From Betaproteobacteria bacterium (GTDB lineage: Bacteria > Pseudomonadota > Gammaproteobacteria > Burkholderiales > Rhodocyclaceae): DNA of 64,000 bases. The position numbers and the translations under genes are program-made. The stretch spans positions 124,001-188,000 of the forward strand of contig WRIU01000002.1 in NCBI GenBank assembly GCA_009782565.1, written 5' to 3'. The stretch's first letter is position 1. Each line of letters begins with the position of its first letter. Under the pieces are notes generated by a model that saw only the letters and a list, made by a program, of their open reading frames with translations, did no database searches and was not told where the DNA came from. This document shows, piece after piece, positions 38,591-46,599 of the stretch.

Positions 38591-39034
38591 TCAGGCGCGC
38601 GTGATCTTGAGGAAACTGCCTTCGACGGAAATGAGCTTGACCCGTGTGTTGATGGGGATTTCGGCGTCAGACATGCAAGGCCATTCTTCCGCGCCGAGAA
38701 TCGGGCGCTGGAAACGCACCTTGCCGTGCTTGAACGGAGCCGTGTCGGCGACCAATAAGCCGATTTCGCCGATGATGTCCCCTGCGGCAGTACCAATCCG
38801 GGTTTTATCCCGGATGCGCCTGAAAACACGGAACCACAGCACCGTCATGATCACCGAGGCGATGGCCCAGAGCAGTATTTGCCCCGCAAGCGGGAATCCC
38901 GGCGCAACGAGCAGCAGCAGGCCGACGAGGAGCGCCCCCAGGCCGAACCAGAGGATGAAGAAAGACGGAATCACCAGTTCCAGCAAGACCAGTACGATTC
39001 CACCGACAATCCAGTGCCACCATTCCATCGACAT
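38591..39034 (-). CDS. NfeD-family membrane protein
   Basis: 147 residues from the ATG at 39034 (AGGGAAAATATA leader). It has three to four hydrophobic segments (about 4-75; WWHWIVGGIVLVLLELVIPS) and then a soluble OB-fold (about 85-147; GEIGLLVADTAPFKHGKVRF). This is the short NfeD form lacking the protease domain, co-directional with and 57 bp from the stomatin gene. Likely the membrane partner of that protein. Confidence 0.9.
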   Translation of the reverse strand: MSMEWWHWIVGGIVLVLLELVIPSFFILWFGLGALLVGLLLLVAPGFPLAGQILLWAIASVIMTVLWFRVFRRIRDKTRIGTAAGDIIGEIGLLVADTAPFKHGKVRFQRPILGAEEWPCMSDAEIPINTRVKLISVEGSFLKITRA

Positions 39035-39220
39035 TATATTTTCCCTGAAGTGAAGCTCGGATGAGCAGACCTTGCGCCGACTAACAAGCGTTTTCATTGA
39101 ATCATAAAAGCAATACTGCGTGTAGGTTTCCCCTGCGTTTATCAGACATAAAGGCATGCCTACATTGTGCGGTTCAGGTACTATTTCCGGGGGTTAGTCG
39201 GACATGGCGCAGAGGTTGTG

Positions 39221-40306
39221 ATGACGTTTTTTGGCAGACTGAAAAAAATGATGTCCTTTTCCTCGGCGCAAGACGTCAAGGAAGAGGGCGCTGGGAAGAT
39301 CGAACCCGGCGAAAAGGTACACGGGCGTCCCAGGGTTCATGTGCTGGCCACGGGCGGGACGATCGCGGGGCGGCAGGTGAGTACGGGGCCGCGCTATCGG
39401 GCGGGCGTACTCGATGTCGAGGCATTGCTGGGCGCTGTGCCGGCTTTGCGCGGCTTGGCTGATTACAGCAGCGAGCAGATGGCGAACATTGGCTCGCAGG
39501 ACATGGATGAACTCCTCTGGCTTAAGATCGCGCGTCGGGTCAATGAGTTGCTTGCCGATCCGGATGTAGGCGGAGTCGTCATTACCCACGGAACCGATAC
39601 GCTGGAGGAGACGGCCTGTTTCCTCGACCTGACGGTTCGCGACCCCAAGCCCGTTGTCCTGGTGGGCGCGGTACGGCCTGCGGGCGCGCTGGGTGCGGAT
39701 GGAGCCGTCAACCTGATCGATGCCGTGACCGTGGCGGCCAATCCCGGTTCCGTCGGGCGCGGAGTGCTGGTCGTGATGCACGGTGGCCTGTTTGAAGCGC
39801 GCGATGTCACCAAGGTCTCGTCTTCGTCCTTGTTGGCATTTGCCGCGCCCAATTCCGGCCCATTGGGGCAGTTGGTCGACGAACGGGTCTATTTCGGGCA
39901 TCGTACCGGACTCTCCCCGAAGCGGCCCGTTTTCGATGTGTCCCGCCTGGACACGCTGCCTCCGGTTGGCATCGTCTATGGGCATGCAGGCGCGACGGCT
40001 CTGCCGGTCAAGGCGATGATCGAGGGGGGGTATCGGGGTATCGTTTCCGCTGGCGTGGGCAGCGGAAACCTGCACCGCGATGTGCTTGCCGCGCTGGCCG
40101 ACGCTTCTGGCCGGGGTGTGGCCGTAGTGCGTGCCTCCCGCGTCCCCTCCGGGTTGACGTTGCGAAACGTGGAAGTGGATGACAACCGTTATGGCTTTGT
40201 TGCTGCGGGCGCGCTTAACCCGCAAAAGGCGAGGGTGCTCCTGCAACTGGCGCTGACCCGGACGCGCAAGCCGGAGGAAATTCAAAAGGTGTTCGACGGT
40301 TATTGA
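39221..40306 (+). CDS. L-asparaginase, type II-like, without signal peptide
   Basis: Hydrolyses asparagine to aspartate and ammonia. 361 residues from ATG 39221 (GAGG upstream). Both active-site threonines are visible: ATGGTIAG at 43-50 (Thr44 or Thr47) and HGTDTLEE at 123-130. GAVRPAGALGADG and the C-terminal SAGVGSGN fit the family. The N-terminal extension of about 35 residues (FFGRLKKMMSFSSAQDVKEE) is not a clear signal peptide, so the enzyme may be cytoplasmic despite a type II-like core. It converges on metF with a 7-bp overlap. Confidence 0.88.
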   Translation: MTFFGRLKKMMSFSSAQDVKEEGAGKIEPGEKVHGRPRVHVLATGGTIAGRQVSTGPRYRAGVLDVEALLGAVPALRGLADYSSEQMANIGSQDMDELLWLKIARRVNELLADPDVGGVVITHGTDTLEETACFLDLTVRDPKPVVLVGAVRPAGALGADGAVNLIDAVTVAANPGSVGRGVLVVMHGGLFEARDVTKVSSSSLLAFAAPNSGPLGQLVDERVYFGHRTGLSPKRPVFDVSRLDTLPPVGIVYGHAGATALPVKAMIEGGYRGIVSAGVGSGNLHRDVLAALADASGRGVAVVRASRVPSGLTLRNVEVDDNRYGFVAAGALNPQKARVLLQLALTRTRKPEEIQKVFDGY

Positions 40307-41154
40307 CCGGGTACGGCTGGTTGCGCCTTGAAGCCGAGCCGCTGCTGAATTTCCAGAATGAGCGAAGCCTGGTTCATGCTGTAGAAATGTAGCCCCGGCG
40401 CGCCGCCCCGAAGGAGCCGTTCGCAAAGCCGGGTAACAGTTTCCAGCCCGAAGGCGCGGATGGACCCGACATCGTCGGCGTAGCTCTCGAATTGCCTACG
40501 CATCCAACGCGGAATGTCCGCGCCGCAGGCATCCGAGAAACGGGCGAGCTTGTAGAAACTCACGATGGGCATGATGCCGGGGATGATGGGAATCTCTACC
40601 CCTGCGTCGCGGACTTTATCCACAAAATGGAAGTAGGCATCGGCGTTGTAGAAGTACTGCGTAATTGCCGCGTTGGCTCCGGCTTTCGCCTTGCGGATGA
40701 AGTTGTGCAAATCGGCCTCTGGGCTTTTTGCTTGGGGATGCCATTCCGGATAGGCCGCGACAATGACCTGGAAGGCGTCGCCCGTTTCCGCGCGGATGAA
40801 TTCGACAAGTTCGTTGGCGTAACGCAACTCGCCCGCCTCGGCCATGCCCGAGGGCAAATCGCCGCGTAGCGCCACAATGCGCCGGACGCCGATAGCCTTG
40901 AATTCTCCGAGCGTCTCCCGGATTCCCGCGCGGGTGGAACCGACGCACGACAAATGCGGCACGGCGTCGAACCCCTCTGCCATCATCTCTTTCACGATGG
41001 TGAATGTGCGCTCGCGGGTGGAACCACCCGCGCCATAAGTGACGGAAAAAAAATCCGGCTTCAGGGCGGCGAGCTCTGCGCGCTCATTTTTTAGCCTGAC
41101 AAGGCCTTCGGCGGTTTGCGGAGGGAAGAATTCGATGGAAAGCTCAGTACTCAT
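40300..41154 (-). CDS. metF: 5,10-methylenetetrahydrofolate reductase
   Basis: FAD-dependent TIM-barrel enzyme that provides 5-methyltetrahydrofolate for methionine synthesis. 284 residues. IEFFPPQTAEG near 6, DFFSVTYGAGGSTRERTF near 34 (catalytic Glu is in the first segment), HLSCVGSTRAGI near 67, and VALRGDLPSG near 93 are characteristic. No SAM-II or other riboswitch was recognised in front of the start; the gap to paaK is only 9 bp, so both may be co-transcribed. Confidence 0.95.
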   Translation of the reverse strand: MSTELSIEFFPPQTAEGLVRLKNERAELAALKPDFFSVTYGAGGSTRERTFTIVKEMMAEGFDAVPHLSCVGSTRAGIRETLGEFKAIGVRRIVALRGDLPSGMAEAGELRYANELVEFIRAETGDAFQVIVAAYPEWHPQAKSPEADLHNFIRKAKAGANAAITQYFYNADAYFHFVDKVRDAGVEIPIIPGIMPIVSFYKLARFSDACGADIPRWMRRQFESYADDVGSIRAFGLETVTRLCERLLRGGAPGLHFYSMNQASLILEIQQRLGFKAQPAVPGQ

Positions 41155-41163
41155 ATACGACAG

Positions 41164-42471
41164 TCACTTCTTCTCATTCCGGTGATCAATGACCCTGACG
41201 GCCTTGCCCATCGAGCGTTCGACCGAGCCGGTGGGGTGGATTTTGACTTCGCAAGAGATACCGATGAAATCCTTGATGTCTTTTTGCACCTTGGCGGAGA
41301 CGCGATCCATGTAACCTTGTCCCTTGGCGTAGAGAGGCGGGCTGGCTTCAACGTTGATACGCAGGGAGTCGAGGTGGCCTTCGCGGAAAACTTCAAGCTG
41401 GTAGAAAGGCGAAAGCGTTTCGGTACGCATCAGGATGGCTTCGACCTGGGTGGGGAAGACATTGACGCCGCGAATGATGAGCATGTCGTCGGAGCGGCCC
41501 GTGATGCGGCTCATGCGAACATGGGTACGGCCGCATTTGCAGGGTGCGGGATCGAGCGTCGAAATGTCGCGGGAGCGGAAACGCAGCATCGGGAAGGCTT
41601 CGCGGGTAAGCGAAGTGATGGCGATCTCCCCTTTTTCTCCGGGCGGAAGCGGTTCCCCGGTATCGACGTCGACGCATTCGACGAGGAAGTGGTCTTCCCA
41701 GATGTGCAGCCCTTTCTTGGCCGCCAGGCATTCGATGCCGACCCCCGGCCCCATGAGTTCTGTGAGCCCGTAAATGTCGAGCGCGTCGATCCCCATACGC
41801 GATTCCAGCTCATAGCGCACTTCCTCACTCCACGGCTCCGCGCCGAAAAGCCCTACCCGCAATGGCAGCTTTCGGACGTCGACGCCCAGTTTTTCGGCTT
41901 CTTCCATGATGTTGAGCGCGTAGGAAGGGGTGCAGCACATGGCGTCCGGGGCGAGGTCCTGCAGGAGCATGACTTGCTTTTGTGTCTGCCCGCCGGACAT
42001 CGGGATGACCGTCATACCGAGGGTTTCGGCCCCGCCGTGCAGTCCCAGTCCGCCGGTGAAAAGGCCGTAACCATAGGCGTTATGCAGCCGGTCGCCCGGC
42101 TGGAGGCCTGCGGCGGCAAGGCAGCGCGCCCCCATCTGCCCCCAGTTGATGAGATCCCGCCGTGTATGCCCGACCACGATGGGCTTGCCGGAAGTGCCGG
42201 AAGAGGCATGCAGCCGGATGACCTGATCGCGGGGCACGGCGAACATCCCGTAAGGGTAGTTGTCGCGCAGTTGTTCTTTCTTGGTAAACGGCAGCAGTTT
42301 GACATCGGCGAGCGTCTGGATGTGGTGCGGCTTGACTTCCAGTTCGTCCATCGCTTCGCGATAAAACTTCACCGTCTCGTAACAGCGGGTCACCATATCC
42401 TGAAGGCGGCGCAATTGCAGGGTCTTGAGTTCTTCGCGGGGAAGCGTTTCGTTGTCGATGTCGAAAATCAT
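41164..42471 (-). CDS. paaK: Phenylacetate-CoA ligase family protein
   Basis: Adenylate-forming enzyme activating an aryl acid to its CoA thioester. 435 residues from ATG 42471 (MIFDIDNETLPREEL). The AMP-binding loop ASSGTSGKPIVVGH near 89, YGLTELMGPGV near 235, and the C-terminal ITGRSDDMLIIRGVNVFPTQ near 323 match the family well. No other phenylacetate genes (paaABCDE or ring-opening) lie nearby, so the substrate is uncertain; it might instead act in indole-acetate or other aryl-acid metabolism. Palindromic repeats and an IS lie just upstream. Confidence 0.85.
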   Translation of the reverse strand: MIFDIDNETLPREELKTLQLRRLQDMVTRCYETVKFYREAMDELEVKPHHIQTLADVKLLPFTKKEQLRDNYPYGMFAVPRDQVIRLHASSGTSGKPIVVGHTRRDLINWGQMGARCLAAAGLQPGDRLHNAYGYGLFTGGLGLHGGAETLGMTVIPMSGGQTQKQVMLLQDLAPDAMCCTPSYALNIMEEAEKLGVDVRKLPLRVGLFGAEPWSEEVRYELESRMGIDALDIYGLTELMGPGVGIECLAAKKGLHIWEDHFLVECVDVDTGEPLPPGEKGEIAITSLTREAFPMLRFRSRDISTLDPAPCKCGRTHVRMSRITGRSDDMLIIRGVNVFPTQVEAILMRTETLSPFYQLEVFREGHLDSLRINVEASPPLYAKGQGYMDRVSAKVQKDIKDFIGISCEVKIHPTGSVERSMGKAVRVIDHRNEKK

Positions 42472-42553
42472 GATGAGCGAACCTTGGGGCAAGCGGAAAC
42501 AGTAAAGGAGACGGAGAATTTATAATGATAGCTCCCACCGGGGGAAGTTGCGA

Positions 42554-42652
42554 CCACCCTGGCGCTTCGGGGTTTCCCTCCAACTACCCCGTCGCTTCGC
42601 GCCACCCCTCCAAGGAGGGGAATTTAGGGCGGGTTTTATTCCCCTCCTTGGA
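42554..42652. repeat. Palindromic repeat cluster, left part (split by the IS)
   Basis: A partial unit (42554-42581), a full unit (42585-42622) and the start of an inverted unit (42638-42652), the same repeat as at 1118-1254. The inverted unit is cut by the IS and continues at 43453. Confidence 0.8.
42644..42652 (+). repeat. 9-bp target site duplication, left (CTCCTTGGA)
   Basis: The same nine bases recur directly after the IS at 43444-43452. Confidence 0.9.
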
Positions 42653-42673
42653 GGCATTGATAACTTTTTATTG

Positions 42674-43057
42674 TCACACAAGGCATCCAAACTGGTGCCT
42701 TTTGGCGTGAAAAAACAAATCAAGCGTTGCCCGCAACATCTCCCATGACTTCGAGAACCTCTTTGAGCGGCGGTTGAAGCGCGCCAAGTTGTCCCGTATC
42801 GAGCTATTAAACGATTCGATCAGGTGCGTCTGCGCCTTGGCCACCCAATGGGGCTCCGGTACGCCGTAGAGGGAGAATGCCCGAGCGTAGCAAGAATTCG
42901 CATCCGTGCAGATGGCCCTGACATGTTTCCTTTGCGCCTTCACCTGCCAATACAGGCTCATTGCGGCACCAACCCCTTCTCCGATGGTATAGGCAATAAC
43001 GCAACGCTCCCGCCGACTATAAGCAGTCCATATGACTGCCCGGTGCTGTTTTTTTGA
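42674..43057 (-). CDS. IS1-type transposase, catalytic part (InsB-like frame)
   Basis: About 127 codons in frame +1 relative to the zinc-finger part. It begins after an A7 tract and reads KKQHRAVIWTAYSRRERC, then ICTDANSCYARAF (second catalytic Asp) and AQTHLIESFNSSIRDN (catalytic Glu), LARFNRRSKRFSKS. The first Asp lies in the upstream frame (EMDEIYTF). The stop codon (TGA) overlaps the left terminal repeat. It would be expressed only as a fusion with the upstream frame. Confidence 0.85.
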   Translation of the reverse strand, partial: SKKQHRAVIWTAYSRRERCVIAYTIGEGVGAAMSLYWQVKAQRKHVRAICTDANSCYARAFSLYGVPEPHWVAKAQTHLIESFNSSIRDNLARFNRRSKRFSKSWEMLRATLDLFFHAKRHQFGCLV

Positions 43058-43385
43058 CGAAAGTGTAAATCTCGTCCATCTCGATGACATCGGGAAGCTC
43101 ACAGGCTACCTGCTCCCCAGCCTGGCGCAACTGCTCCGACAACTGCTCCCGGGCCGAGCGTATCCATTTAATGACCGCCGTCGATGAGGCACCCACGAAC
43201 CGGGCTATCTTGCGTATCCCAACATTGTTCAGGTGCATGTCCAGGGCTTGCTCTTTCACGCAGCGGCCAAACCGGCGCTCCCGGCTTGTGAAGCTGCGCC
43301 CGCATTCCTTGCAGATGTACCTTTGCACCCCTTGGTAGCTCCCGTTCTTCCTGGAACTCTCGCTCCCGCAGTGATGGCATTGCAT
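43017..43385 (-). CDS. IS1-type transposase, N-terminal zinc-finger/HTH part (InsA-like frame)
   Basis: 122 codons. CHHCGSESSRKNG and CKECGRSFTSRERRFG form a four-Cys zinc finger; NNVGIRKIARFVGASSTAVIKW is the helix-turn-helix; VIEMDEIYTFVKK carries the first catalytic Asp. At the seven-A tract (43055-43049 on the minus strand) the frame departs from the rest of the transposase and runs 12 codons to a stop. With six A the two frames would join into one protein of 236 residues. Confidence 0.88.
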   Translation of the reverse strand: MQCHHCGSESSRKNGSYQGVQRYICKECGRSFTSRERRFGRCVKEQALDMHLNNVGIRKIARFVGASSTAVIKWIRSAREQLSEQLRQAGEQVACELPDVIEMDEIYTFVKKTAPGSHMDCL

Positions 43386-43435
43386 TTCCCTCTCCCTTTC
43401 GACTTAACCTCCTCTTATTATACAATAAAAAGTTA

Positions 43436-44863
43436 TCAATGCCCTCCTTGGAGGGGTGCCCCGAAGGGGTGGGGTGGTTTCCCTCCTTTGGAGGGGGACC
43501 CCGCAGGAGCGGGGTGGTCACGCCGCTTCGTCACCCACCAGAGCAGCCCGCCGAAGAGGAAGGCGGCTGTGATGGTTGATACCACGGCGGCTTGCCAGAA
43601 ACCGGACGCGCCTTGCGGCTCGGGAGCGAGAAAGGCGAGCCAGTAGCCAAGCCCCAGGCCGAGCCCCCAGAAGCAGCCGATGTGGATCAGCAGCGGCACG
43701 AAACTGATCTTGTAGGCGCGCAACGCAAAGCAGGCGACGGTCTGGATGGCATCGAAAAACTGGTAGAGCACGATGTAGAGGGCAAGGGCGGCGGCGACTT
43801 CCACAACTTTCGGGTCTTCAGTGGCGAGCCAGGCGATGGGCGTACGCAGCCATAGCATCGCAGCGGCGAGGACGACCGAGAAAGCGCAAGCGATTTTCAG
43901 CCCGGCAAAAGCATAGCTGCGCGCAAGCGCCTCGTTGCGCGCGCCGACCGATTGCGCCATCTGGGCGGCGGTAGCGATGCCCAGGGACAGCGGCAACATG
44001 TAGACGAGAGCGGAGAGATTGGCAGCGATGCGATGCCCGCTGACCGTCTCCGCGCCCAACCGGGCGATGAAGATGGCCATCAGGGTAAAGGCGCTGACTT
44101 CCACCAGAAACGAAAAGCCAATCGGGACACCGAGGCGCAAGAGTTCCTTTTGCGCCTGCCAGCGCGGGGTTTCCCAGTGCGCGAATATCTGAAATGGGGC
44201 AAAGCGAGGGTCGTTCTTCAGCAACCAGAAGCACAGCCCAAGGCTCGCCCAACTGACGATGACCTGTGATAATCCCGCGCCCACCGCGCCGAGCGCGGGC
44301 AAATGGAGATGTCCACCGACAAGGCACCAGGCCAGCACGATATGGCCGAGGGTTTCTAGCAAGGCGATGAGCATCAGCGGGCGTGGTTGCCCCAACGCGG
44401 TCGCCGTAGCGTGAAAAGCGCGATAACCAAGCGCGGCGGGCAGAGACAGGGAGAGCAGGCGCATGTAGCTGGCAGCGATGTTTTCAACATCGGGTTCGAG
44501 CCGTGCGGGCGCGAGCAGCCAGCGGGGATTGATAAGCAGCGCCGCGCCCAGCAGGGTGAGCAGCCCCGCAAGCCATAGCCCCTGCCGCATGTCCGAACCG
44601 ATCCGTTCCCGTTCCCCTGCTCCGTAATGCTGGCCGACGATGGGGGCGAGCGCCTGCAACACGCCGCCCAGGCTCAACGCCAGCGTGGCGTAAAGCCCGG
44701 AGCCGACCGCAACAGCGGCCAGATGCTGTGTGGAATGGCGGCCAACGATTACCGTATCGGCCACCATCATGCCGATGGAGACGAGTTGCGCCACCAGCAC
44801 CGGCCAGGCGTTTTTGAGGATGGGCCGAACGGGATTGCAGGAATGGGAAGTACGCAGTATCAA
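43436..44863 (-). CDS. MATE-family multidrug/cation antiporter with repeat-derived C-terminus
   Basis: 475 residues with about twelve membrane segments in two related halves (NAWPVLVAQLVSIGMMVADT near 18; RLGVPIGFSFLVEVSAFTLM near 243), an NorM-like layout; it should export drugs or metabolites with Na+ or H+. The first in-frame start codon is a TTG at 44863 with no clear RBS, so the exact start is uncertain. The last 27 codons (from DHPAPAGSPSKGG) are read from the palindromic repeat, and the stop codon TGA lies inside the right end of the IS; the transporter proper ends near WWVTKRR. Confidence 0.9.
   Translation of the reverse strand: MILRTSHSCNPVRPILKNAWPVLVAQLVSIGMMVADTVIVGRHSTQHLAAVAVGSGLYATLALSLGGVLQALAPIVGQHYGAGERERIGSDMRQGLWLAGLLTLLGAALLINPRWLLAPARLEPDVENIAASYMRLLSLSLPAALGYRAFHATATALGQPRPLMLIALLETLGHIVLAWCLVGGHLHLPALGAVGAGLSQVIVSWASLGLCFWLLKNDPRFAPFQIFAHWETPRWQAQKELLRLGVPIGFSFLVEVSAFTLMAIFIARLGAETVSGHRIAANLSALVYMLPLSLGIATAAQMAQSVGARNEALARSYAFAGLKIACAFSVVLAAAMLWLRTPIAWLATEDPKVVEVAAALALYIVLYQFFDAIQTVACFALRAYKISFVPLLIHIGCFWGLGLGLGYWLAFLAPEPQGASGFWQAAVVSTITAAFLFGGLLWWVTKRRDHPAPAGSPSKGGKPPHPFGAPLQGGH
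43444..43452 (+). repeat. 9-bp target site duplication, right (CTCCTTGGA)
   Basis: Identical to 42644-42652 on the other side of the IS. Confidence 0.9.
43453..43517. repeat. Palindromic repeat cluster, right part
   Basis: The end of the interrupted inverted unit (43453-43477) is followed by another inverted unit (43478-43517). Both lie inside the MATE reading frame. Confidence 0.8.
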
Positions 44864-44983
44864 GGCGAGGGGAAAACGGGATGCGGGTGGAGGAGAGGTG
44901 CTGCAAAAATCGAAATTATTTGATGACCGGACAAAGGACGCAAGTTACCATCGTGCCGGTTTTGCTTCTTGAATAGCGCTCGC

Positions 44984-46144
44984 ATGTCTACTTTTCCTTT
45001 TCTCTTCACCATTTTTAAATTGATTTATGGTATTTGCAATATTGGATTTGTTGTCCGGTTTTACTTCGCCCTGCGTGGGCCAGGGGTTTCGCGAATAGTC
45101 CGGGTTGGGCTCTGCCTCTTTGCAGTTGTGTTGGCGCTGGCTTTCCCTGTTTCACGTGAACTGAATGGAAATTCTATTTGGGGCAAATCGGTTTCGTTTG
45201 CGGGGCATTTCTGGTTCGCGTTCATGTTTCACGCCTTGCTGGCGTGGGTGTTGCTTAGTATTTTCCGTCTCTTCAACCGGTACTTTCGTTGGCTGGTTAT
45301 CGCCAAAGAGGATCGGGTGCGCTGGCGTCACCGGAGTTGCGCGGGGATTGCCGTGGCGGCTCTGGTGATGTGTTTCGCCGGATGGGTCAATATGCAGTAT
45401 CCGGTGGTACGTGAAGCAAAACTGCCAGTGCCCGCGAACGTTGCGCCGCTACGGATCGTCGCGCTCTCCGATCTGCATCTCGGACGTCTTGCTTCGGATG
45501 GTTTCCTTTCTGGAGTCGTTGACCAGATCGAGCCGCTTTCGCCTGACATCGTGGTACTTCTGGGGGACATTATCGAACATGATTTCGACCCTTCCGATGT
45601 GCCCGCAGAGGCTGCCGTGCTGCAACGGCTCAAGCCTCGGCTCGGCATCTGGGGCGTGATGGGGAATCACGAATATATCGGAGGCAAAGGCGCGCTGAAT
45701 AAAAAATGGTTGAACCAGATCGGTATCCGCCCGCTCATTGACCAATGGGAGTTACTTGGGGAGAAACCGGGTGAGAAGATACTGCTCATTGGGCGCAGGG
45801 ATCGTTCTGCGGGGCGAAAACCCGTGCAAAAAGTCATCGCGAACGTCCCCGAAAAAGATAGAGGCGCGCTGAAAATTTTGCTCGATCATCAACCCACAGA
45901 CTTGGAAGGGGCGGAGAAAGCGGGAGTTTTCCTGCAACTATCCGGCCATTCGCACAACGGACAGTTTTTCCCGCTCAATTTCATCGTGCCGTTTCTGTTT
46001 GAAAACGCCTACGGCTACTACAGGCGTGGCGAGACGCATTATTGGGTGACTTCCGGTGTTGGCGCCTGGGGGCCGAGGATACGCACGAGCGGCCGGCCGG
46101 AAATCATGTTGATCGACCTGGTTCCGCAGCCTGAGGCGCAATGA
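44984..46144 (+). CDS. Membrane-anchored metallophosphoesterase (YkuE/YaeI-like)
   Basis: 386 residues from ATG 44984 (an upstream TTG is in frame; no strong RBS for either). The N-terminal part has about four membrane segments (8-30, 40-58, 68-95, 118-138). The phosphoesterase domain (about 150-375) shows the metal ligands IVALSDLHLG (Asp, His), VVLLGDIIEHD (Asp), GNHEY (Asn-His) and SGHSHNGQFFP (two His). The domain probably faces the periplasm. Proteins of this kind act on lipid or nucleotide phosphates, but the substrate is unknown here. Confidence 0.88.
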   Translation: MSTFPFLFTIFKLIYGICNIGFVVRFYFALRGPGVSRIVRVGLCLFAVVLALAFPVSRELNGNSIWGKSVSFAGHFWFAFMFHALLAWVLLSIFRLFNRYFRWLVIAKEDRVRWRHRSCAGIAVAALVMCFAGWVNMQYPVVREAKLPVPANVAPLRIVALSDLHLGRLASDGFLSGVVDQIEPLSPDIVVLLGDIIEHDFDPSDVPAEAAVLQRLKPRLGIWGVMGNHEYIGGKGALNKKWLNQIGIRPLIDQWELLGEKPGEKILLIGRRDRSAGRKPVQKVIANVPEKDRGALKILLDHQPTDLEGAEKAGVFLQLSGHSHNGQFFPLNFIVPFLFENAYGYYRRGETHYWVTSGVGAWGPRIRTSGRPEIMLIDLVPQPEAQ

Positions 46145-46169
46145 TGCGCCGTCGGGACGGATTGCTTCC

Positions 46170-46451
46170 TTATTCCCGGTTTTCCTGCGTGGGTTCTGGG
46201 CCTTCGGCGGGCGCGTAGCCGGAATCGAGCGCCGCAATGACGGCCTGGAAGGCTTCCTTTACCTGGGTTTCGTCGTAGCCCATCAGCACAGCGTCCTCCA
46301 GCGCGTCCAGTGCGTACTGGCGCAGTTCTTCCATGTTTTCCTGCATCACTTTCAGCTTCTCGGTACAGGAAATCACGCTGCCGTCCGGACGCCGCCAAGG
46401 GTTTTGCGGCGAGCCGTAGGGGGCTGAAGGAGTGGGGCGTTCGGCATTCAT
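46170..46451 (-). CDS. Conserved small hypothetical protein
   Basis: 93 residues. The N-terminal PYGSPQNPWRRPDGSVISCTEKLKVM motif is followed by a predicted helical part (ENMEELRQYALDALEDAVLMG) and a Glu/Pro-rich tail. I recall similar small proteins in betaproteobacteria with the same NPWRR...SCTEK pattern but no assigned function; this memory could not be checked. It converges on the metallophosphoesterase gene. Confidence 0.7.
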   Translation of the reverse strand: MNAERPTPSAPYGSPQNPWRRPDGSVISCTEKLKVMQENMEELRQYALDALEDAVLMGYDETQVKEAFQAVIAALDSGYAPAEGPEPTQENRE

Positions 46452-46536
46452 CGCGGCGGGATTTTAGTGCATTTTCTAAGCCTTGCCTTATTTCTTTTTT
46501 TGTCCATACACGCTTTGCTGCAAGCAGAATTTCTGT

Positions 46537-46565
46537 TTGACGGATTCCGTGTTACGGAATACAAT
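46537..46565 (+). promoter_or_regulatory. higBA promoter with palindromic operator
   Basis: TTGACG (46537-46542), a 17-bp spacer and TACAAT (46560-46565) form a good sigma-70 promoter. Between them lies the perfect palindrome TTCCGT-GTT-ACGGAA (46545-46559, extended by A/T on each side), well placed for autorepression by HigA. 34 bp before the higB start. Confidence 0.75.
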
Positions 46566-46599
46566 ACAGCCTTGTTGTTCAGAAAAGGATGGATGCAGC

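Larger units (their letters stand above)
42653..43443 (-). mobile_element. IS1-family insertion sequence, 791 bp
   Basis: Bounded by perfect 22-bp terminal inverted repeats (42653-42674, GGCATTGATAACTTTTTATT then GT; 43422-43443 is its exact complement) and by a 9-bp direct target duplication. It encodes an InsA-like zinc-finger/HTH part and an InsB-like DDE part on the minus strand. Removing the IS and one duplication restores a sequence identical to the intact repeat at 1218-1254 over the whole junction, which proves that it inserted into the palindromic repeat. Size and 9-bp duplication fit the IS1 family. Confidence 0.95.

Noticed and set aside
41116-42525. 469-codon frame antisense to paaK
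   Set aside because: No domain recognised and exactly opposite a well-supported gene.
43048-43054. AAAAAAC as a classical IS1 -1 frameshift signal
   Set aside because: The downstream catalytic frame is +1, not -1, to the first frame, so the classical -1 shift would lead to the wrong frame.
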